From Nakamurella lactea DSM 19367 (lineage in GTDB: Bacteria; Actinomycetota; Actinomycetes; Mycobacteriales; Nakamurellaceae): a DNA stretch of 64,000 nucleotides. The position numbers and the translations under genes are program-made. Every line of letters starts with the position of its first letter. Within the stretch, counting starts at the first letter, position 1. Below, in pieces: positions 34,334-44,028 of the stretch. The notes below the pieces were generated by a model. It worked only from the letters and a program-made list of their open reading frames with translations, ran no database searches and was not told the DNA's origin. The DNA lies in contig NZ_KE384549.1 in the NCBI RefSeq assembly GCF_000426645.1, positions 339,001-403,000 on the forward strand, in the 5' to 3' direction.

Positions 34334-35524
34334 ATGAATTCACTGCAGGACAAGGCCATCGGCACCCTGATGGCGGCCGCCGTCGGCGACGCCATCGGCG
34401 GGGCGACGGAAGGCCGCAGCGCCGAGGAGATCCGCGAGCGGTACGACGGTCCGGTCGAAGGAATCGTCGACTACTTCATGACGGACTGGCGCACCGCGAA
34501 GCCGATGTCGCCGTACTTCAAGGGCGACGGGCACGTCACCGACGACACGTTGATGACGAACCTGTTGGTCCAGGTCTACGACAAGCGGCGGCGTCATCTG
34601 ACGCCGTTCGACCTGGCCGACGATCTGGTGCCGCTGATGATGAACCAGCTCACCTGGATCCCCGAGCTGGAGCGGGAGGCGGTGCCGATCCTGCGGGTGT
34701 TCCTGGCCGAGAAGTGGTTGGTGACCAGGCTTCACTACGGGCACGTCGACCCGCGGGAGGCCGGCGTCGGCAACGTGGTGAACTGCGGCGCGGCGATGTA
34801 CATGGCACCGGTCGGGATCGCGAACGCGGGCGATCCGGCCGGTGCCTACGCCGAGGCGGCCGACGTGGCCGGTGCCCACCAGTCCAGCTACGGGCGGGAG
34901 GCGGCGGCGGTGTTCGCCGCCGCCGTCGCCGCCGCGCTGACGCCCGGCATCGATCTCGACGGCGTCTTCGACGCCGTGCTCGGGCTGGCGCGGGACGGTA
35001 CCCGGGATGCGATCGAAGCCGTGCTTGCGGCCGCCGACGGGGTTGACGACGGCGACTGGCTGGGCGCCATTCCGGTGCTGCGGCAGGCGATCACGCCGTT
35101 CGACTCGGTCGGCGAGCTGTATCGCGAACCGGCCCAGGATTCGCGACGGCCCAGCCGGTTGCGGGCCATCGAGGAGCTGCCGGTGGCGCTCGGCTTCCTG
35201 GCGGTGACCGGCGGTGACGTGCGCGGCAGCATTCTCGGGGCCACCAACTACGGCCGCGACTCGGACTCGATCGCCACCATGGGCGGGGCCATCGCCGGCG
35301 CGCTCGGTGGCGAGGCCGCGGTGCCGGCCGACTGGGCGGAGGCGGTGGCCACCAACTCGAGGCTGGATCTGCACGCCGGCGGGCTGACGATGGCCGCGGT
35401 GGCCCGCGAGATCCAGGCCGCCGACGCGGCGGCGTTCGCCCGGCGGGCCAAGGCCTTTGCCGCGCTGACCGCGACTGCGACCGAGCCGGCCGGAACGAGC
35501 CCCGCCGAGGTGACCTCGGCGTGA
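34334..35524 (+). CDS. ADP-ribosylglycohydrolase (ARH)-family protein, first copy
   Basis: 396 residues from ATG 34334. The ARH signature is complete: an N-terminal GTLMAAAVGDAIGGATEGR, the metal-binding DDT in GHVTDDTLMTN and the C-terminal GATNYGRDSDSIATMGGAIAG with the paired Asp of the dinuclear Mg site. Classical members remove ADP-ribose from proteins or nucleosides; many bacterial homologues in sugar clusters have other, unknown glycosidic substrates. Its placement directly after a sugar importer favours a metabolic N- or O-glycoside substrate (inference). It overlaps the second ARH gene by 4 nt (GTGA). Confidence 0.9.
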   Translation: MNSLQDKAIGTLMAAAVGDAIGGATEGRSAEEIRERYDGPVEGIVDYFMTDWRTAKPMSPYFKGDGHVTDDTLMTNLLVQVYDKRRRHLTPFDLADDLVPLMMNQLTWIPELEREAVPILRVFLAEKWLVTRLHYGHVDPREAGVGNVVNCGAAMYMAPVGIANAGDPAGAYAEAADVAGAHQSSYGREAAAVFAAAVAAALTPGIDLDGVFDAVLGLARDGTRDAIEAVLAAADGVDDGDWLGAIPVLRQAITPFDSVGELYREPAQDSRRPSRLRAIEELPVALGFLAVTGGDVRGSILGATNYGRDSDSIATMGGAIAGALGGEAAVPADWAEAVATNSRLDLHAGGLTMAAVAREIQAADAAAFARRAKAFAALTATATEPAGTSPAEVTSA

Positions 35525-37008
35525 AGCGGGTGACCTGGGTCCAGCCGGAGGATCTGCTCCGGCACGAACTGTTGCAGTCGACGCAGGAGGGCAAGGACGT
35601 CGCCGCGGTTCGTCAGACCTGGAGTACTGCAGGGTATTCGGTTGATCCACCGGTCGGCGGGGTCTCGCCGGAACCGGCCGGACCGGCCGAGCGGGCGCTC
35701 GCCGGACGGCTACTGGACGAGCTGGCGCGGCTGCCCGATTCGACCGCGCTCGATGAACCCAGCGACTGGCCCGGGATCCTGGCCACCATGCCACCGCTCG
35801 GCCGGGACAACCGCGCTACGCCCCGTTCGCCCGGCACAGCGAAGCGAGGACACGAAGGCGGCGACGAAGGAGTCCCCTTCGTGGCCGCAGTCGAGCGCGG
35901 CCGGCCGAACCAAACGATACAGCCCGACCGGATCAAGGGCGCGTGGCTGGGCCGGGCGGTCGGCTGCGTACTGGGCAAGCCGGTGGAGAAGGTCCCGCGG
36001 GCCGGGATCGAGGAGATCTTGCGGTCCACCGGCCGCTGGCCGCTGCGCCGCTACTTCACCGCCGTCGGGCTGGATCCGCTGGTCGCCCAGCGGTGGCCGT
36101 GGAACCGGGCCAGCAGGCCGACCAGCCTCGAGGAGAACATCGACGGCACTCCTGAGGATGACGACATCAACTACACGTTGATGGCGCTGCGGACCCTGGA
36201 ACACCACGGTGCCGACTTCGACGCCGGCGACGTGGCCACCGGCTGGCTGTTGGACCTGCCGGCCGGTCGGGCCTTCACCGCCGAGCGGATCGCCTACCGG
36301 AACCTGTTGTCCGGCATCGAACCGCCGCGCACCGCCACCGTCGGCAACCCGTTCCGGGAGTGGATCGGGGCCCAGATCCGCACCGACCTCTACGGCTGGG
36401 TGAACCCGGGCAACCCGCTGCGGGCGGCCGAATGGGCCTGGCGGGACGCCAGCGTCAGCCACACCCGCAACGGCCTGTACGGCGCGATGTTCGTCGGGGC
36501 GATGGCTGCTGCGGCGGTTGCGGTCGACGGGTCCGATGCCGCCGCGGTTGAGCGGGTGTTGGACGTCGGGGCCTCGGTCGTGCCGCCGGCCAGCCGGATG
36601 GCGGCGGCGATCGCCCTCGGCCGTCGACTCGGCGCCGCCGGCATTCCGCCCGCCGAGGCGTACGCCGCGTTGGAGGCGGAGTTCGCCGGCCTGCACTGGG
36701 TGCACGCGCTGAACAACTCGGCCCTGGTCGCCTATGCGCTGACGGCCGGCCGCGGCAGCTTCGACCAGGCGATCTGTCTGACCGTCACCGGCGGGTGGGA
36801 CACCGACTCGAACGGGGCCACCGTCGGCGCGGTGATGGGAGCGGTGACCGGCGCCGCCGGCATCCACCCGTACTGGACGGATCCGTTGCGCGGGCGGGTG
36901 TCCAGCTCGATTCCAGGGTGCGACGGAGCGACCTTCTCGGAGCTGACGGCGCGAACGCTGGCCGTCGCCGAACGGGTCTCGTCATCCCCGGTGGTGACGG
37001 TGCGATGA
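35521..37008 (+). CDS. ADP-ribosylglycohydrolase (ARH)-family protein, second copy with N-terminal extension
   Basis: 495 residues from GTG 35521. The ARH core begins only near residue 139 (IKGAWLGRAVGCVLGKPVEK) and carries the metal motifs as EDDDINYTLM and GGWDTDSNGATVGAVMG. The first 138 residues are an extension absent from the preceding ARH protein; residues about 85-130 (35800-35910) look like low-complexity, intergenic-type sequence with GAAGG/CCTTC arms. The two ARH proteins are diverged, so they are probably not redundant. The TGA overlaps the ATG of the LacI gene. Confidence 0.88.
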   Translation: MKRVTWVQPEDLLRHELLQSTQEGKDVAAVRQTWSTAGYSVDPPVGGVSPEPAGPAERALAGRLLDELARLPDSTALDEPSDWPGILATMPPLGRDNRATPRSPGTAKRGHEGGDEGVPFVAAVERGRPNQTIQPDRIKGAWLGRAVGCVLGKPVEKVPRAGIEEILRSTGRWPLRRYFTAVGLDPLVAQRWPWNRASRPTSLEENIDGTPEDDDINYTLMALRTLEHHGADFDAGDVATGWLLDLPAGRAFTAERIAYRNLLSGIEPPRTATVGNPFREWIGAQIRTDLYGWVNPGNPLRAAEWAWRDASVSHTRNGLYGAMFVGAMAAAAVAVDGSDAAAVERVLDVGASVVPPASRMAAAIALGRRLGAAGIPPAEAYAALEAEFAGLHWVHALNNSALVAYALTAGRGSFDQAICLTVTGGWDTDSNGATVGAVMGAVTGAAGIHPYWTDPLRGRVSSSIPGCDGATFSELTARTLAVAERVSSSPVVTVR

Positions 37009-38006
37009 CCGCCCGCCGCCCCACGGTGGTTCAGGTCGCCGAGCGGGCGCACGTCTCGATCGCCACCGTCTCCCGGGTGCTGAACGGCAAGCTCGCCCGG
37101 CCGTCCAGCACCGAGCGGGTGCTGGCCGCTGCGGCCGAGCTGGGATACGTGCCGGACGCCACCGGCCGGTCCCTGCGGATGGGTCGATCGTTGCAGATCG
37201 CCTTCGCCGTCGACGATGTCGGCAACCCGGTCTACACCGAGATGCTCAGCGGCGTCGAGGACGGGATGGCCGGATCCGGTAGCCGCCTGTCGGTCGCCTC
37301 CACCGGACACAATCCGGCGGATCTGATGGCGCTCATCGATGAGTTGTCCCGTGGCTACGCCGACGGCCTGATCATCAGCCCACTGCGTCGCACACCGGAG
37401 CTGATCCAGGCCTTGGTCGACGCAGCCGTGCCCACGGTGGTGGTCGGCTCGCTGGATGCCGGCGCCCCGTTGGACACCGTCCGGATCGACTCCGGGCTCG
37501 GCGTCCGGCAGGCCTACGAGCACCTGGTCGACACCGGACGCCGCCGGATCGCCTTCGTCGGCGGGCCGCCCGACACCGCACCCGGCTCCGCCCGGCTCAA
37601 CGCATTCCGCCTGGCGGGCAGCGAGTTCGGCTGCGCGGGGCCGGTGGTGCAGGCGCAGGGGTTCACCGTCACCGCCGGCGAGCAGGCCTGGCTGGAACTG
37701 GCCGGCCTGACCGGCCGGCGCCGGCCGGATGCCGTGCTGGCGGCGAACGACCTGCTCGCTCTCGGGGTGATGCGGGCGGCCAAGAGCGCCGGCCGGCGGA
37801 TACCGTCGGGTCTGGCAGTGGCCGGCATCGACGACATCCAGTTCGCCCGGATCTTCTCGCCCTCACTGACCAGCGTCTCGCTGAAGGCACGGGAGCGCGG
37901 CCGGCTGGCCGCGCGGCTGCTGCTCGGCCGGATCGCGGCGCCCGGTGCACCGACGCGCACCGAACAGGTCGAACCGGAACTCATCATCCGGGAGTCGACA
38001 TCGTGA
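37005..38006 (+). CDS. LacI-family transcriptional regulator
   Basis: 333 residues from ATG 37005 (ATGA overlap). The LacI headpiece is clear: VVQVAERAHVSIATVSRVLN with the hinge-forming RSLRMGRSLQIAFAV, then a periplasmic-binding-protein-like effector domain ending ARLLLGRIAAPGAPTR. It is encoded within the gene run that begins downstream of a perfect 20-bp palindrome (31066-31085), so it is the most likely repressor of that promoter, released by the imported sugar or a breakdown product. That makes the circuit self-limiting, since its own gene is in the repressed transcript. Confidence 0.94.
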   Translation: MTARRPTVVQVAERAHVSIATVSRVLNGKLARPSSTERVLAAAAELGYVPDATGRSLRMGRSLQIAFAVDDVGNPVYTEMLSGVEDGMAGSGSRLSVASTGHNPADLMALIDELSRGYADGLIISPLRRTPELIQALVDAAVPTVVVGSLDAGAPLDTVRIDSGLGVRQAYEHLVDTGRRRIAFVGGPPDTAPGSARLNAFRLAGSEFGCAGPVVQAQGFTVTAGEQAWLELAGLTGRRRPDAVLAANDLLALGVMRAAKSAGRRIPSGLAVAGIDDIQFARIFSPSLTSVSLKARERGRLAARLLLGRIAAPGAPTRTEQVEPELIIRESTS

Positions 38007-38073
38007 GTGAGCTTGCGAACGAACCATCGGCACAGAACGAGGTCAACCCGCGAGGGACGAGCGGGGAGAGAGC

Positions 38074-40266
38074 ATGAGCGTGAGCAGGGCGGAGACGGCT
38101 GCCGCTACCGGATTCACCCTCGGTGGTGCCCGCGACGAGCGCGGTGTCGGCGTGTACTCCTCGATCGACGAGGCGTTCAACCCGTTGATCCCGCGCCCGC
38201 TGGACCGTCCGCAACAGGTACCGCTGGAACCGGACGCCGACCTGAGCGTGCTGGATGACGGGAAGATCCTCGCGGCCCCGGACGACCCCGCGCTGTGGGG
38301 TCGCTGGCGTCGGCAGATAGCCCGCTGGCGGCGGGAGGCGGCCGCCAGATTCAGCTACGACGACGCCATCTACCGGCGGCCTGACATGCAGTGGGCGGCC
38401 GAGTGTTTCGTGGTATCGCAGGTTTGGCTGTGGGACGAGCTGCTGTTCGACTGGACCACCGGGAAATTCACCCCGGACCGGCTGATCGCCGACGCCCGCC
38501 GGCGGTTCGGCGGGTTCGATGCCGTGGTGCTCTGGCACGCCTACCCGGTGATCGGCATCGACGACCGCAACCAGTGGGACTACTACCTGGACGTCGATGG
38601 GCTGGCGGAGGTGGTCGATGAGTTCCACCGGGCCGGCATCCGGGTGTTCGTCGACTACAACCCGTGGGACGTCAGCACCCGCCGGCACAACGCGGGGCCG
38701 CGGCCGGCGGCGGAGGTGGGCACGAACGGCGAGTCGCGCTCGGACATGGAGCGGCTCTCGGACATGGTGGCCGACCTGAGGTTCGACGGGGTCTTCCTGG
38801 ACACCCTGCGGGAAGGCCGTGGCGAACTGCTGGCCGGCCTGAAGTGGGCGAAGGCAGGAGTGGCGGTCGAAGGCGAATCGCGGGTCTCGGTGACCAGGAT
38901 GGTCGACCACCCGCTGTCCTGGGCCCAGTGGTTCGCCGACTCGCCCGTGCCGGGGGTGGTGCGGGCGCACTACTTCGAGCGCCGGCACATGATGCACCAT
39001 GTGCGCCGCTGGCACCGCAGCCACGCGGTGGAGATGCAGTCGGCCTGGTTCAACGGCATCGGAATGATGGTCTGGGAAGTGGTGTTCGGCGTCTGGGTCG
39101 GCTGGAACGACCGGGACGCGCAGATGCTCCGTCGGATGGCGCCGACCCAACGGGCACTCGGACACCTGTTGCGTGACGGCGTCTTCACCCCGCTCATCGA
39201 CCTGGGCGAGCAGGCGCTGGACGCCCGCGTGTTCGGGTCCAGCTTCCGCAGCGACAGCGAGACGATGCTGTGCCTGGTGAACCGGGGCGACACCGATGCC
39301 ACCGTGGCGTTGCCGGTCGACCCGACGGTGCCCTCGTACGACCTGTGGACCGGCCGGCCGGCCCCGGTGCTGGACCAGCAGGCGCAGGTGCTGGTCCCGG
39401 CGCACGGCATCGGCGGCCTGTGGTCGCCGGCTCCCGGCGCCGATACCAGCTGGCTCGACCCGACCCCGCCGACCCCGGCGACCAGCGAGTTCCGCCACCG
39501 GCTCACCGAACGGGTCCCGCCACCGGCGGTCACCGCGGCGGTGCCTCCGGTGCCGACCGTACCGGTCGATGCCGGCAGGTACACGCTGACCGTCCGATAC
39601 CGCTTCCGGGAGACCGGGATGTACGACGGCGCACCGTTCGTCGACGAGTGGAAGCCGTTGCCCCCCAGGCTGCACGACCTGCGCACGCTTGATCGGCACG
39701 TCTGGCTGGACCGGGACGTGGCGGTCGCCTGCCGCGAGGTCAGCCAGCGGCGGTTCGCGGAGTTCGTGCAGGCGACCGGATATACGCCGGCGGTGCGCGG
39801 GGTGCACGTCCCGGACTGGGTGACCCGGCTGCCGCAGGATGCGGACCCGGAGCGGCCGGTGAGTCAGGTGTCGCTGCCGGACGCGCGGGCGTTCGCGGCC
39901 TGGGTCGGTGGTCGGCTGCCGACCGAGGACGAGTGGCAACTGGCGGCCGGCCAGCCCGGTTTCGACCGACGGGAGCCGTTGGTGTGGAACCTGACCGAGA
40001 GCGAGCACACCGACGGTCGGACCCGTTTCGTGATGCTCAAGGGTGGGTCGGCATACCTGCCGACCGGTTCCCAGTGGTACTTCGACGGCGGGCCGCAGGA
40101 ACCGCAGTTCGCCGCGAAGTACCTGCTGCCGGGGCAGGGCCTGGGCCGGTCGACCAGCATCGGATTCCGGGTCGCCTGGGTGGTCGGGACCCGCGAGGCG
40201 GTGCAGCACACCAGGTTCGGTGGCTTCGGTGACGTCGGCGAGTCCGGCAGGGGTGACGGGCGATGA
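38074..40266 (+). CDS. Glycosidase-like TIM-barrel protein fused to a Cys-less SUMF1/FGE-type domain
   Basis: 730 residues from ATG 38074 (GGGGAGAGAGC upstream). Residues about 95-430 look like a glycoside-hydrolase TIM barrel: [29 protein letters not shown], and [12 protein letters not shown] with D243, then E266/E268 in VEGESR as possible acids. Residues about 510-712 form a sulfatase-modifying-factor domain: [28 protein letters not shown] (612-621), KGGSAYLP (656-663) and GFR (697-699). The copper-binding Cys pair that follows the GGS motif in true formylglycine-generating enzymes is missing; the only Cys here is C553. So the domain is not expected to make formylglycine. The family assignment of the barrel is uncertain. 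Confidence 0.75.
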   Translation: MSVSRAETAAATGFTLGGARDERGVGVYSSIDEAFNPLIPRPLDRPQQVPLEPDADLSVLDDGKILAAPDDPALWGRWRRQIARWRREAAARFSYDDAIYRRPDMQWAAECFVVSQVWLWDELLFDWTTGKFTPDRLIADARRRFGGFDAVVLWHAYPVIGIDDRNQWDYYLDVDGLAEVVDEFHRAGIRVFVDYNPWDVSTRRHNAGPRPAAEVGTNGESRSDMERLSDMVADLRFDGVFLDTLREGRGELLAGLKWAKAGVAVEGESRVSVTRMVDHPLSWAQWFADSPVPGVVRAHYFERRHMMHHVRRWHRSHAVEMQSAWFNGIGMMVWEVVFGVWVGWNDRDAQMLRRMAPTQRALGHLLRDGVFTPLIDLGEQALDARVFGSSFRSDSETMLCLVNRGDTDATVALPVDPTVPSYDLWTGRPAPVLDQQAQVLVPAHGIGGLWSPAPGADTSWLDPTPPTPATSEFRHRLTERVPPPAVTAAVPPVPTVPVDAGRYTLTVRYRFRETGMYDGAPFVDEWKPLPPRLHDLRTLDRHVWLDRDVAVACREVSQRRFAEFVQATGYTPAVRGVHVPDWVTRLPQDADPERPVSQVSLPDARAFAAWVGGRLPTEDEWQLAAGQPGFDRREPLVWNLTESEHTDGRTRFVMLKGGSAYLPTGSQWYFDGGPQEPQFAAKYLLPGQGLGRSTSIGFRVAWVVGTREAVQHTRFGGFGDVGESGRGDGR

Positions 40267-41549
40267 CCGAGCCGGCCGGCGGTGCGCTCGCCGATCTGCG
40301 GGTGGTGGACGCCTCGACGCTGTTTGCCGGGCCGATGGCCGCCATGCACCTCGGCGATCTCGGAGCCGAGGTGATCAAGGTCGAGGATCCGCGGCGCCCC
40401 GACCCCGCCCGTGGCCACGGCCCGGAGAAGGACGGGCACAACATCTGGTGGAAGACGTTGGGCCGCAACAAGCGCACCGTCAGCCTCGACCTGCACACCG
40501 ACGGCGGTGCGGATGCGTTCCGGCGGCTGTGTGGATCCGCCGACGCGGTGATCGAGAATTTCCGGCCGGACACCCTGGAGAGCTGGGGACTCGGCTACCA
40601 GCAGCTGTCGGCGGACAACCCGGGCCTGGTGCTGGCCAGGGTCACCGGGTTCGGCCAGCTCGGCCCGTACCGCCGCCGGCCCGGATTCGGCACGCTGGCC
40701 GAGGCGATGAGTGGATTCGCCGCTGCCACCGGGGAGCCGGACGGGCCGCCGACGCTGCCGCCGTTCGGCCTGGCCGACGGGATCGCCTCGCTGGCAACGG
40801 CCTTCGCGGTGATGTCGGCCCTGCACCAGCGGGAGCTGACCGGCCGTGGACAGGTGGTGGATCTGGCCATCGTCGAGCCGATCATGGCGATGCTCGGGCC
40901 ACAGATCTCCCGCTGGCAATTGCTCGGCACCGCCCAGCCGCGGTTGGGCAACCGATCGGGCAACAACGCGCCGCGCAACACCTATCGCAGTCGCGACGGC
41001 CACTGGCTGGCCGTGTCGACCAGCTCCCACAGCATCGCCGAGCGCGTCGTCACGCTGGTCGGCCGGCCGGAGCTGGCCGGGCAGCCGTGGTTCGCGACCG
41101 GGCGCGGGCGGGCGGAGCACACCGACGAACTCGACGCGGCGGTCGGCGGCTGGATCGCCGCCCGCGACCGGGCCGAGGTGATCGCGGAGTTCGAGCGGGC
41201 GCAGGCAGCGGTCGCACCGATCTACACCCCGCAGGACATCGTGGCCGATCCGCAGTTCCAGGCGCTGGGCACCATCCGCACGGTCGAGGACCCCGATTTC
41301 GGCGCGATGGCCATGCAGGGCCCGTTGTTCCGGCTGTCCGACGGTGATGCGCCGACCCGTCATACCGGGCGTGAGCCGGGTGCCGACACCGACGCGGTGC
41401 TGACCGAACTCGGTTACAGCGCAGCCGAGATTGCCGAGCTGCACCGTTCCGGTGCGGCCGGTGCGGCCGGTGCGGCCGGTGGGTCCGGTGCGGCCGGTAG
41501 GCCCGCTGGGGCCGAGGTGTCCGGTGGAGCCGGAGCTTCGGGTGAGTGA
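40263..41549 (+). CDS. CaiB/BaiF-type (class III) CoA transferase
   Basis: 428 residues from ATG 40263, overlapping the preceding stop by 4 nt. The N-terminal [46 protein letters not shown] and the catalytic Asp region [14 protein letters not shown] are typical. It moves CoA between carboxylic acids. The last 35 residues are a Gly/Ala-rich tail made by a 9-bp DNA repeat (about 41449-41500) and not part of the fold. With the CitE-like lyase next to it, the pair resembles the transferase/lyase systems for citramalate or malate-type acids, but the acid here is unknown. Confidence 0.92.
   Translation: MTEPAGGALADLRVVDASTLFAGPMAAMHLGDLGAEVIKVEDPRRPDPARGHGPEKDGHNIWWKTLGRNKRTVSLDLHTDGGADAFRRLCGSADAVIENFRPDTLESWGLGYQQLSADNPGLVLARVTGFGQLGPYRRRPGFGTLAEAMSGFAAATGEPDGPPTLPPFGLADGIASLATAFAVMSALHQRELTGRGQVVDLAIVEPIMAMLGPQISRWQLLGTAQPRLGNRSGNNAPRNTYRSRDGHWLAVSTSSHSIAERVVTLVGRPELAGQPWFATGRGRAEHTDELDAAVGGWIAARDRAEVIAEFERAQAAVAPIYTPQDIVADPQFQALGTIRTVEDPDFGAMAMQGPLFRLSDGDAPTRHTGREPGADTDAVLTELGYSAAEIAELHRSGAAGAAGAAGGSGAAGRPAGAEVSGGAGASGE
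41449..41500. repeat. 9-bp GGTGCGGCC tandem repeat in the CoA transferase tail
   Basis: Several consecutive GGTGCGGCC units, some imperfect, encode a Gly-Ala-Ala tail on the CoA transferase. They immediately precede the start of the lyase gene at 41542. In the lyase frame the same bases would give Pro-Val-Arg repeats, which is why the upstream start in that frame is rejected. Confidence 0.75.
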
Positions 41550-42420
41550 GCCGCGGGCCGCGGTCCCGCTGACATGGCTGTACGTGCCCGGCGACCGGCC
41601 GGAGCGCATCGAGAAGGCTCTCGCCTCGGCCGCCGACGTGGTGATCCTGGATCTCGAGGACGCCGTCAGCCCGGGGGCCAAGGATGCCGCCCGACGTACC
41701 GTCTCCGAATTCGCCCGGGCGGCCGACCGGCCGCTGCAGATCAGGGTGAATGCCGTCGACACCCCCTGGCATGCAGCGGATCTGGCCATGCTCGGCACCC
41801 TTCCGGCCGCGGTCGGACTGCGGCTCCCGAAGTGTGAGGACCCAGCGACGGTGGCCGAGTGCGTCGCCGCGGCCGGTGTGGTCGGCGTCGCCGCGGCCGG
41901 TGTGGCCGCCGACGGGGCGGCAGGGCGCGAGCTGCATCTGCTGGTGGAGTCCGCCCTTGGCATCGAACGGGCCTTCGACCTGGCGACCTGCAGCCCCGCT
42001 GTCGCCTCCATCGGCCTCGGCGAGGCCGACCTGCGGGCCGACCTGGCCGTGGTCGGCGACGCCGGCCTGGGCTACGCCCGCGGCCGGGTGGTGAATGCCG
42101 CCGCGGCAGCGGGTTTGCCGTCACCGTCGATGTCGGTCTACCCGAATCTTCGGGACCTGACCGGGTTGGCAGAGTCCTGCCGGCAGGGCCGGGAACTCGG
42201 ATTTCTCGGCCGGACCGCGATTCACCCGGCGCAATTGCCGGTGATCAGGCTGGCCTTCACGCCGACCGACGACGAGGTGTCGGCGGCCCGCGAGGTGGTG
42301 GCGGCGGCCGAACAGGGCGAGCAGCTCGGCCGCGGCGCACTCGCGCTGCCCGACGGCCGGTTCGTCGATGCGGCGGTGGTGCGCCGCGCCCGCGCCATCC
42401 TGTCGATCGCCCGCCCCTGA
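41542..42420 (+). CDS. HpcH/HpaI aldolase or CitE-like CoA-ester lyase
   Basis: 292 residues from GTG 41542, with GGAG 6 nt upstream and overlapping the CoA transferase stop. The CitE pattern is clear: LYVPGDRPERIEKALASAAD, the metal-binding DLEDAVSPGAK, LLVESALGIERAFDLA and GFLGRTAIHPAQLPVI. Members cleave malyl-, citramalyl- or beta-methylmalyl-CoA-type esters. A duplicated AAAGV segment near residues 110-130 forms an Ala/Gly-rich insert. The transcription unit may end here; the next gene is convergent. Confidence 0.9.
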   Translation: MSEPRAAVPLTWLYVPGDRPERIEKALASAADVVILDLEDAVSPGAKDAARRTVSEFARAADRPLQIRVNAVDTPWHAADLAMLGTLPAAVGLRLPKCEDPATVAECVAAAGVVGVAAAGVAADGAAGRELHLLVESALGIERAFDLATCSPAVASIGLGEADLRADLAVVGDAGLGYARGRVVNAAAAAGLPSPSMSVYPNLRDLTGLAESCRQGRELGFLGRTAIHPAQLPVIRLAFTPTDDEVSAAREVVAAAEQGEQLGRGALALPDGRFVDAAVVRRARAILSIARP

Positions 42421-42426
42421 CGCCGG

Positions 42427-43887
42427 TCAGGCCCAGTGGTAGCGGTGGCCGCCGAAGTTCACGTGGTGGGTCTTGAGGTGGGTGAAGGTGTCGATGCACT
42501 CCAGACCCTTGTCCTCGCCGAGGCCACTGACCTTGTGGCCCTCGTACGGGACGTTCCACTGTCCGTGGTTGGGGCAGTTGGTCCAGATGATGCCGGCCTG
42601 CAGTTGCTCGGACATCCGCATCGCCCGGCCGAGGTCGGTGGTCCACACGGTCGCGGCCAGGCCGTACTCGGTGTCGTTGGCCAACCGGACCGCCTCGGCT
42701 TCGTCGGCGAAGGTGACGATGGTGGCGACCGGGCCGAAGATCTCTTCGCGGGCGATCCGCATCTGCTGGTTGACGTCACCGAAAACCGTTGGGGTGACGA
42801 AGTACCCAGGCCGCGCGGGGTCGGTGCCGCCATCGACCAGCACCGTTGCTCCCTGCTCCTTGCCGGACTCGATGAAACCGGCGACCCGGTCCTGCTGAGT
42901 CTTGGAGACCAGCGGCCCGAGCTGGGTGCCGGCTTCCATCGGGTCGCCGACCACCAGGTTCCTCGCCCGCTGCACGTACGCAGCCCGGAACTGGTCGGCG
43001 ATGGAGTCCTGCACCAGGATCCGGGAGCTGCTGGTGCACACCTGACCGCTGTTGAAGAACGAGGTGAACAGCGAGCCCTCGATCGCCTGCTCCAGATCGG
43101 CGTCGGCGAATACCACGTTCGGCGACTTGCCGCCCAGTTCCAGGTGCACGCTCTTGATCTCTTGCGCGGAGTCCCGCAGGATCTGCCGCCCGACCTCGGT
43201 ACTGCCGGTGAAAGTGATCTTCGGAACCAACGGGTGACGGACCAGTGCGGCGCCGGTCGCCCCGTCACCGTGCACCACGTTGAGTACCCCGTCCGGTATC
43301 CCGGCCTCCAGACAGATCTTGCCGAAAAGCGCGGTGGACAACGGTGTCTGCTCGGCCATCTTGAGGACCACCGAGTTGCCGACGGCCAACGCCGGTGCGG
43401 ACTTCCAGGCGGCCAGCAGCAGCGGGAAGTTCCACGGCGCGATGGCACCGACCACGCCGTACGGGACCCGGCGGGAGTACAGCAGGTACCCGGGGTCGGC
43501 GGCGTAGGTGCGCCCGGAGACGTGCTCGGGGAGCTGGGCGAAGTAGGTGAAGGCACCGGCCGCGCCGACCACGTCGCCCTGCGCCTTGGCCAGCGGGGCG
43601 CCGCTGTCCCTGGCCTCGGTTTCGGCCAGTTCGTCGGCATGCTCCAGCAGCAGGTCGGCGACCTTCCGCATCCGGGCGGCCCGCTCGGCTGCCGGCAGGT
43701 GCTGCCAGCGGCCGTCGTCGAAGGCCGCGGCGGCGGAGGTGGCCGCGCGGTCGACGTCTTCGTCGCCGCCGAGGGCGACCTCGGTCAACACCTGGCCGGT
43801 GGCCGGCTCAACGGATTCGAAGGTCGCGCCGGACTGGGAGAGCACCTCGCGTCCGTCGATCAGATGGGCAACAGGTGATCCGGCCAT
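42427..43887 (-). CDS. NAD(P)-dependent aldehyde dehydrogenase
   Basis: 486 residues from ATG 43887, standard size. The oxyanion Asn is in IAPWNFPLL, the general base Glu in ELGGKSPNV and the catalytic Cys in NSGQVCTSSSRILV; GSTEVGRQI binds the nicotinamide coenzyme. Class resembles betaine-aldehyde/general aldehyde dehydrogenases. The gene is alone on this strand and convergent with the lyase gene at 6 bp, and divergent from the PLP-enzyme gene. The substrate is unpredictable; an aldehyde from the adjacent catabolic set is possible. Confidence 0.93.
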   Translation of the reverse strand: MAGSPVAHLIDGREVLSQSGATFESVEPATGQVLTEVALGGDEDVDRAATSAAAAFDDGRWQHLPAAERAARMRKVADLLLEHADELAETEARDSGAPLAKAQGDVVGAAGAFTYFAQLPEHVSGRTYAADPGYLLYSRRVPYGVVGAIAPWNFPLLLAAWKSAPALAVGNSVVLKMAEQTPLSTALFGKICLEAGIPDGVLNVVHGDGATGAALVRHPLVPKITFTGSTEVGRQILRDSAQEIKSVHLELGGKSPNVVFADADLEQAIEGSLFTSFFNSGQVCTSSSRILVQDSIADQFRAAYVQRARNLVVGDPMEAGTQLGPLVSKTQQDRVAGFIESGKEQGATVLVDGGTDPARPGYFVTPTVFGDVNQQMRIAREEIFGPVATIVTFADEAEAVRLANDTEYGLAATVWTTDLGRAMRMSEQLQAGIIWTNCPNHGQWNVPYEGHKVSGLGEDKGLECIDTFTHLKTHHVNFGGHRYHWA

Positions 43888-44028
43888 GGTGTCGTCCTTC
43901 GGGATGAGGTCCGGCCGATGCGAAACGAGGTTTCGCTTCGGTGTTGAATGGGTCCGAGACTACGCCGCACCCGCACGCGCGGGTACCCGCTCGCGGCGGG
44001 CATCGCACGCTGGAAAGGCAGAACGCCG

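Noticed and set aside
37984-40209. Antisense open frame of about 740 codons opposite the barrel/SUMF1 gene
   Set aside because: Same GC-bias artefact. The plus strand has clear SUMF1 motifs and a coupled operon position; the antisense product is Arg/Pro/His-rich.
41431-41541. Upstream ATG start for the CitE-like lyase
   Set aside because: The extra residues would be Pro-Val-Arg repeats encoded by the 9-bp repeat inside the CoA transferase tail. GTG 41542 has a ribosome site and matches the family N-terminus.
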